Below, piece after piece: positions 59,223 through 64,000 of a stretch of DNA of 64,000 bases. The translations under genes were made by a program, and so were the position numbers. Where the stretch lies: NCBI GenBank assembly GCA_964624625.1, contig CAZUXW010000007.1:1-64000 (forward strand), given 5' to 3'. Each line of letters begins with the position of its first letter. The stretch's first letter is position 1. The stretch comes from PALSA-1180 sp964624625 (GTDB taxonomy: Bacteria; Oederibacteriota; Muellerivitia; Muellerivitales; Muellerivitaceae). Below the pieces are notes generated by a model. The model did no database searches and was not told the origin of the DNA. It saw only the letters and a list, made by a program, of their open reading frames with translations.

Positions 59223-60059
59223 TTACTTGCAGAACGCCACCGCTGCGTATCCCACTACCCTGGAATGGTCTCCCGTGACATCCCCTGAGTTTCGATAGGC
59301 CAGAAGTTTTGTCTTATCCGCCCCGATGTCCCCGGTAAAGTTCAACAGAGCCGCCAACGGTTCCTTGCCGCAATGGGTGCAGTAATAATCCGGGTAGCCC
59401 CTGGCCATGATTTTCTCGTCCACGGCCTCCACTTCACTGCCGTCGCCGCTCAAAAGGGCGGCTAAAAATTCCCCATCGGCTTTTTTCGCCGTGTCATATC
59501 CGGGATAATGGGAAAGATCGGAAGAGGCGACCAGGAGGAATTTCTTTTTCTTCCAGAGGGCCTGAAGCGCCAGCCGAAGGGGCTTGACCGACTGTTCCAT
59601 TCCCTGGCCCATGACCATGGGCACCACCTTGGCCCCGGGCAGGAACCGGTACACCAACGGAAAGTGCACCTCCACCGAATGTTCCCTGGCGAAGGCGGGG
59701 GGGATTTCGGCGATATGGTCGTCGGACTCCATGAGCAATTCGCAGGCTTCCCGGTCCACCTGAATTTCCCCCAGGGGGGTTACCACCGAATCCCCGGCAA
59801 AAATCGAGACTCCCTTGAATGGCATAAAGTGGCTGGGGCCCAGCAGGAGAACGGTCCCGACCGAAGCCGTCAGGGACCTGTAACCCAAGGCCGCCACGGC
59901 GCCCGAATAGGCATAACCGGCGTGGGGCAAAAGCAACCCCACCGCCTCGCCCTTCGGCAGCGCGACCCTATTGTCCGCCTCAAAAGTATCCAGGACGGCC
60001 TGGAGTTTTTTTCGATCGCCGGGATAAAAAGATCCCGCTACCGCCGGTTGAAGTTTCAT
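59223..60059 (-). CDS. MEMO1 family protein (AmmeMemoRadiSam system protein B)
   Basis: 278 residues from the ATG at 60059 (MKLQPAVAGSFYPG, the family's usual start); the longer frame adds 34 residues of no known type. The fold is like class III extradiol dioxygenases, with His in LLPHAGYAYSG, in HSVEVHFPL and in SSDLSHYPGY. The family's role is unknown; human MEMO binds copper or reduces oxygen. It pairs with the AMMECR1 gene. A TATAGT just six bases before the ATG hints at a leaderless message, but no good -35 is seen. Confidence 0.87.
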   Translation of the reverse strand: MKLQPAVAGSFYPGDRKKLQAVLDTFEADNRVALPKGEAVGLLLPHAGYAYSGAVAALGYRSLTASVGTVLLLGPSHFMPFKGVSIFAGDSVVTPLGEIQVDREACELLMESDDHIAEIPPAFAREHSVEVHFPLVYRFLPGAKVVPMVMGQGMEQSVKPLRLALQALWKKKKFLLVASSDLSHYPGYDTAKKADGEFLAALLSGDGSEVEAVDEKIMARGYPDYYCTHCGKEPLAALLNFTGDIGADKTKLLAYRNSGDVTGDHSRVVGYAAVAFCK

Positions 60060-60224
60060 CAGAATACTATAAATCGAAAAACCGGCGGAAACGAGAAAAT
60101 CAAAAAAAAGAACCAGCTCCCCGCGCGAGGACCTTAGCCACGAACAAATCGAATCATACAAGGGTATTTTAAGAAGGAGCTTCCGAGGGCCTTCCCGGTC
60201 TCGTATTGGAATAGGCCTTCAGGT

Positions 60225-60800
60225 TTAAGCGGAGTGGATGACCTTCGAAATTTTATCGCGGGTATAGGGCCAGGCTTCCTCCGGCAGAACCGCGAAGGAT
60301 CCCGCGGTAAACATGGAGGTTTCCAACGGCACCCAGGATTTACAACCCTCGTAGGAAGGCTTGATGGGCAGCTCCAGCGGCACCGGCAAGGAAAAGACCC
60401 GGACAATAAAAACATAGAGGCCTTGCCAATCCCCGTAGTTAAACCGCTTCTCAATGGCGGACTCGCTCATCACTGTGAAAGGCACCAGTTTTTTGCAAGC
60501 CTCCCAATCCGTGACTTTTTCGATCCTTTCGGCGATGGCGTATAACCGGAAATGAACCCGCTTGGGGTCCTTGTTTTCCTTTTCGATCGCGGCCAGCCGG
60601 GGGCCCCAATCCGGTTTGATATCCTTGATCGACTCATGCTCAAAGGTGGGATAAAGAAAAAATTCCGAATGGTCGGGTTTGAACTCCCCGCCTTCTTCTT
60701 GAATGCCGCCTTTTTTAAGGAGAATGGTTTGCTTACCTTCCTCCAAGCCCTTACAGACGACAGCCCATTCCTTCAGCGCGATGTTATTTTGAGGTTTCAT
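60225..60800 (-). CDS. DUF1802 family protein
   Basis: 191 residues. ALKEWAVVCKGLEEGKQTIL (8-27), LKKGGIQEEGGEF (28-40) and EFFLYPTFEHES (46-57) are the strongly conserved N-terminal part of DUF1802 proteins, followed by the usual all-alpha/beta C-terminal half. Function unknown; the family occurs in many bacteria, sometimes near restriction genes. No partner is clear here. It is cytosolic. The start ATG at 60800 has no obvious ribosome site. Confidence 0.8.
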   Translation of the reverse strand: MKPQNNIALKEWAVVCKGLEEGKQTILLKKGGIQEEGGEFKPDHSEFFLYPTFEHESIKDIKPDWGPRLAAIEKENKDPKRVHFRLYAIAERIEKVTDWEACKKLVPFTVMSESAIEKRFNYGDWQGLYVFIVRVFSLPVPLELPIKPSYEGCKSWVPLETSMFTAGSFAVLPEEAWPYTRDKISKVIHSA

Positions 60801-60857
60801 AAGAAGGAGATTATGTGGATTTAAGCAAAAAGTTTCAAGCGGTAATCAATGAAGGCT

Positions 60858-61730
60858 TTATTTTGAAAGGGCCATCAGCGCCACGCCCAGCACAACCACT
60901 CCCGCTCCCCCCAAAATCCTGGGCCACTGGGCCCAGGGTAACTCCTTGAAAAAAAGGGACCAGCCAGCGTAGACGAGTACATTGGAATTAACGATTGGAA
61001 CGGCCCTTGAAAGTCCCAAGGATTGATTGGCCCTTAAAAAAAACAAGGTGCCGCCGAACCACAAAAGAGCCGTTAGGAATCCCAATCCCAAGTTATTTCC
61101 AGTCCAGTTTTTCCGGGTTTTCCAAAGTCCCCATACTAAGGCCGGAATGGCTCCGCCTAAAATCATGCCGCTGACCGCGGCCGACCCGAGGGAAACACCG
61201 TTTGGCCCGGTTTGAAGGGCTTGGATCGGGACGAAATAAACTCCCCAAAAAAATCCAGCCAGGAGGCTCAGGGCCGCCCCTTTGCCTAAATTTCTTTCCC
61301 TGGAGGAAACCGCCGACACTTTCGCGACAATCCAAGCCCCGAGGAACAAGAATATTCCTCCCGCCAACAGCGCCAGATAGGCCCGGAGCCCTGAGGCCTC
61401 ATGAAAAACCATGAGCCCCATGGCAATATTAAAGAAGGAATTGACATTGAAGCATACCGAAGCCTTCGCCAGACTGATCTCTTCTAGAGCCGCGTTCGCC
61501 AAGCCCTGACCCGTGATCCAAAGAAGTCCGGAGAATAAGGTGCAGCCCAGCCAAAGAGGATGGTTCAAAAGAATTTTTAATTGTGGAACCATCCCCAATT
61601 CCAATGTCAAAAGGCCCAAGGCCATAAAAGGAAGAAAATCCATGCCTTTCGCTTTAGCGAAACGGGCCGGCACCATATAACTGCCGATAAGCGCGAAAGC
61701 GCCGAAGGCGTAGAGATATCCCTGTGCCAT
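60858..61730 (-). CDS. GRP/EamA-type transporter (DMT superfamily)
   Basis: 290 residues with ten transmembrane helices in two internal repeats. YMVPARFAK (18-26) in the first half and GVYFVPIQALQ (163-173) in the second are the paired motifs of the glucose/rhamnose transporter-like DMT group. It probably moves a sugar or related small solute across the inner membrane; the direction is unknown. Its ATG overlaps the MFS stop as TAATG, so both transporters are translated in a coupled way. Confidence 0.78.
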   Translation of the reverse strand: MAQGYLYAFGAFALIGSYMVPARFAKAKGMDFLPFMALGLLTLELGMVPQLKILLNHPLWLGCTLFSGLLWITGQGLANAALEEISLAKASVCFNVNSFFNIAMGLMVFHEASGLRAYLALLAGGIFLFLGAWIVAKVSAVSSRERNLGKGAALSLLAGFFWGVYFVPIQALQTGPNGVSLGSAAVSGMILGGAIPALVWGLWKTRKNWTGNNLGLGFLTALLWFGGTLFFLRANQSLGLSRAVPIVNSNVLVYAGWSLFFKELPWAQWPRILGGAGVVVLGVALMALSK

Positions 61731-63091
61731 TATTTTCTTCCTTCTTTCGTCCCCAAGATCACCGAGACGCGCCTTAAGAGGAAAAAACCCACGATCCGGA
61801 TCGCTGCCAGAAACCAGAGAAGCGACTCGGGCGAAACCTTGCCGTAAAGAAACGCCCCCAAGGAGGTCGTCACCAGCCCGATCTTAATCAGCGCGTAGGA
61901 GGCCGCCACGACCTTGGATCTTTCCTTTTCTTCCAGGAGGTTCATTAGGGTCGAGACATTGATGGAGTTATAAAGGGAATTCCCCAAAGCCCCCATGCCG
62001 GCCGAAAAGAGGCAGACGATCAAGGGGTTGGGCCCGCCAGGCCCCACGAACAGGAGCACCAGGAGGGAGGCCAAGGCCAGCAATTGATCCAGCCCCAGGA
62101 TTCGCGCCATAAAACGCGGGGTGAGGTTGGGGATCAAAATAAATAGGACGAGGATTCCAACGTAGGTGGATCCCTGCTGAATGACGGACAAGTTGGAATC
62201 CTTGATCCCCATGCGCTCGACGTAATAAAGGGAAGCGTAGGTGCCGCTCCATAAATAAATGCTCCATTCATCCAAAAACTTGGATAAAAGCAGGGGCCCG
62301 GCGGCGGGTTTTTTGAAAAACTTCTCGAGCGACGAACGGTACTGTCCAAACCCGTCCCGGAGGGCGTGAAGCCAGGACGAGGGAGGCTTCTCGTAAACCT
62401 GGGATTTGGGCAGAAATTTCCACCGGCAAAAGACACCCACCGCCACCAAGGCGCCGAAGAGCCGGTACATCTGCTGGTTTGCCGGAATAAAACCGCTATG
62501 GGCCACCCAAAGGCCGCCCAAGAGCGGAAGGAAAAGCGCGAAAGGCGCCTGGTTGACGATCTGCAGCACGGTAAAAACCACGGTCCTTTTTCGGTTGGAG
62601 ATGGCCTCCGAAAGGAGTCCCAAATAGGCCGGCACCGAAGCGGAGACCATCGCGGTAAAAAAGAGGGCCGAGACGCACCAACCCTTGCCCGAGGCGAAGG
62701 CCATCGAAAGGCAGTAACCGCCCCAGCTAAAGGCGTCAAAAAGGACAATGGCCCTTTTGCGGCCCCAAAAATCCGCCACATAACCGCCCACGAAAAAACC
62801 GGCCAACGCCACCAAGTTCATCACGGCCTTCGTGACCCCCAGTTCGGTCTCGGTGAGGCCCAACCGGACCATATAGAGGCTTTCGAATTGGGACGCCATG
62901 GCGATCGGTATTACCCACAAGAGTCCGCCATAGACCGCCACTGCCTGGCGGCGGGGAAGCCCCAGGAACATCCCGCCCACTTCCCTTCCATGGCGGCCCA
63001 GGTGGAAAAGGGGTTTCTTCAGGAAATATTCATAGCCCGCCCCGGTCAGGCCAAAAAAGGACGAAAAAAAAGTTTGAAAAGGTCGGAGCAT
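61730..63091 (-). CDS. MFS transporter
   Basis: 453 residues with 12 transmembrane helices. The loop after helix 2 has GGYVADFWGRKRA (about 107-119), the MFS motif between helices 2 and 3. Loop 6-7 is long and basic. No substrate can be read; the TAATG coupling to a GRP-type transporter suggests a shared role, for instance sugar or drug transport. Upstream (63092-63268) I see no gene and only weak promoter-like sequence. Confidence 0.82.
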   Translation of the reverse strand: MLRPFQTFFSSFFGLTGAGYEYFLKKPLFHLGRHGREVGGMFLGLPRRQAVAVYGGLLWVIPIAMASQFESLYMVRLGLTETELGVTKAVMNLVALAGFFVGGYVADFWGRKRAIVLFDAFSWGGYCLSMAFASGKGWCVSALFFTAMVSASVPAYLGLLSEAISNRKRTVVFTVLQIVNQAPFALFLPLLGGLWVAHSGFIPANQQMYRLFGALVAVGVFCRWKFLPKSQVYEKPPSSWLHALRDGFGQYRSSLEKFFKKPAAGPLLLSKFLDEWSIYLWSGTYASLYYVERMGIKDSNLSVIQQGSTYVGILVLFILIPNLTPRFMARILGLDQLLALASLLVLLFVGPGGPNPLIVCLFSAGMGALGNSLYNSINVSTLMNLLEEKERSKVVAASYALIKIGLVTTSLGAFLYGKVSPESLLWFLAAIRIVGFFLLRRVSVILGTKEGRK

Positions 63092-63246
63092 TTAATTCCT
63101 TGGCGGAGAAATGAAGCCGGTATTTTAACATTTTGATTCGGAAGAGGAATTTATTCAGAAAATAAATGGATAAGGGAGAAAGGGCTTTTTGTTGGGGATT
63201 CGATGTTCCAGGGGGGCCCGCCCCAATCCGGGGATCAACCGCCTGG

Positions 63247-63280
63247 AAAAAAACCTTAAGGACACATTCTACATGTCCTT
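63247..63280 (-). terminator. Intrinsic terminator overlapping the rimI stop
   Basis: On the minus strand AAGGACA (63274-63280) and TGTCCTT (63258-63264) form a 7 bp stem around a loop that contains the rimI stop codon, followed by AAGG and T7 (63247-63253). Confidence 0.6.
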
Positions 63281-63703
63281 CAGCATCACGATAGCGTCTT
63301 CCTGATTATCGCTATAATACTTTTTCCGGATGGCGACAAACCGGAACCCGCACTTTTCATACATCCGCCTGGCGGCCTCGTTGCTTTCACGGACCTCCAA
63401 GGTCGCGAGCCTCGCGCCCTTTTTCCCGGCAAACACCAGACAATACTCCATCATTTTTTGCCCAATCCCTCTTTGGCGGAAATCCGGACCAATCGCCAGA
63501 TTAATGATATGGGCTTCCTGCGGGGCTTCCCAATAGCCCATATAGCCCGCCACTTTACCCTCTTCTTCCGCCACGAAATAGCGGGCTTGATCGCGTTTGA
63601 GTTCCGCCTCGAATAATTCCCTGGACCAGGGCGAGGGCATGGAGGCTTTCTCGATCTCCACCACTTGATCCAGATCCACTTCCAACATAGGGCGGAATTT
63701 CAT
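63269..63703 (-). CDS. rimI: Ribosomal protein S18-alanine N-acetyltransferase
   Basis: 144 residues, full RimI length. IGPDFRQRGIGQKMMEY (72-88) holds the Q/R-x-x-G-x-G CoA loop, and ESNEAARRMYEKCGF (104-118) with NQEDAIVM (133-140) completes the family pattern. It acetylates the N-terminus of S18. The neighbouring tsaB end at 63802 is the usual partner in bacteria. Confidence 0.9.
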   Translation of the reverse strand: MKFRPMLEVDLDQVVEIEKASMPSPWSRELFEAELKRDQARYFVAEEEGKVAGYMGYWEAPQEAHIINLAIGPDFRQRGIGQKMMEYCLVFAGKKGARLATLEVRESNEAARRMYEKCGFRFVAIRKKYYSDNQEDAIVMLKDM

Positions 63704-63717
63704 CCAAAGGCCTTTCG

Positions 63718-63745
63718 CACCACGAAGGTCACAAAGATCACGAAG
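63718..63745. repeat. CACCACGAAG-type repeat, single arm
   Basis: Three tandem units (CACGAAGGT, CACAAAGAT, CACGAAG), the same as in the element at 25567-25646, occur without an inverted partner in the gap between tsaB and rimI. Confidence 0.55.
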
Positions 63746-63801
63746 TAAAAAAACCCTTTTTTAAAAATCATTGTTTATTTTAAACTTTATGCAGTTCGGG
63801 A

Positions 63802-64000
63802 TTATGGTTTCTTTTCATCCACGGCGGGCGGACGCAAATAAAGGGGCTTCAAATCTTGAAGACCCGGGCGCAGGCCCCTTTGCCATTCCCGATAGGCCAA
63901 ACGGGCGACGCTCATGGCTTTGGGTTGGTGGAGGGAGTTAAAAGCGAACATTCCCATCAGGCCAAGGCTTTCACGGATGTCCTTCTCGTATTTCAAGGCC
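63802..64000 (-). CDS. tsaB: TsaB C-terminal part (partial, runs off the window)
   Basis: Only the last about 66 residues are present; the frame stays open to the window edge. A Gly/Ala-rich helix and an ending of the type PLYLRPP fit the C-terminus of TsaB, the non-enzymatic partner of TsaD in making N6-threonylcarbamoyl-A37 in tRNA. Adjacency to rimI supports this strongly. The first complete codon in the window is GCC (Ala). Confidence 0.8.
   Translation of the reverse strand, partial: ALKYEKDIRESLGLMGMFAFNSLHQPKAMSVARLAYREWQRGLRPGLQDLKPLYLRPPAVDEKKP

Overview
The window looks like a chromosomal piece of an uncultivated Gram-negative (diderm) bacterium, probably from a metagenome assembly. 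It encodes an autotransporter, an outer-membrane porin, lipoproteins, a bactofilin with a LytM peptidase, a TatA protein, and a giant threonine-repeat protein ending in a type-A (T9SS/FlgD-like) sorting domain. Together these suggest a lineage such as Elusimicrobiota, FCPU426 or a related candidate phylum, but I cannot place it. No rRNA, tRNA, phage, insertion sequence or CRISPR array was seen. Coding density is high, no gap without a gene reaches 300 bp, and nearly every gene lies on the minus strand; the exceptions are 204-1831 and 30180-33417. A 100-base run of N (20923-21022) marks a scaffold join, so gene order across it is only presumed.

Layout: 1-1.9 kb holds a Nudix-GNAT fusion and a GNAT protein. 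1.9-6.1 kb is the Thr-repeat surface protein. 6.3-7.6 kb is an ECF sigma factor with an NrsF-type anti-sigma factor. 7.7-12.8 kb has a chlorite-dismutase-family heme protein, a DUF2723 GT-C-like protein and an O-antigen-ligase/TPR protein. 12.9-18.3 kb has a cupredoxin-like protein with a diheme peroxidase, then an autotransporter. 18.4-20.9 kb has a GT4 glycosyltransferase and a sugar-nucleotide epimerase. After the gap come RlmI, secreted proteins of unknown role, MnmA with a cysteine desulfurase (tRNA 2-thiolation), bactofilin with an M23 peptidase, an esterase and a redoxin. 30-33.4 kb is a zinc/manganese uptake operon with a porin. 33.5-41.7 kb has TatA, a stand-alone receiver, PolA, a 2H phosphoesterase, a small unknown protein, ParB-ParA-TPR lipoprotein and a flippase-like protein. 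41.7-49.6 kb has a B12-binding radical SAM protein, a GT2, unknown proteins, NnrD/E, a GT-C protein, AcpS and a Rieske protein. 49.7-58.5 kb is a complete F1Fo ATP synthase operon (atpZIBEFHAGDC) that probably starts with a bifunctional-nuclease-family gene and a DUF3343 gene. 58.5-64 kb has AMMECR1 and MEMO homologues, DUF1802, two transporters, RimI and the end of TsaB.

The most unusual signal is not a gene. At least fifteen short intergenic elements share one plan: an arm of about 30 bp made of three or more tandem 7-11 bp quasi-repeats, usually followed by an inverted copy of that arm across a 20-90 bp loop. Several sequence types follow this plan, and three copies lie inside the ATP synthase operon. 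I also read sigma-70-like promoters for the ATP synthase, M23-bactofilin, metal-uptake and TPR-parAB operons (the last probably leaderless), several intrinsic terminators, and frequent TTG start codons.
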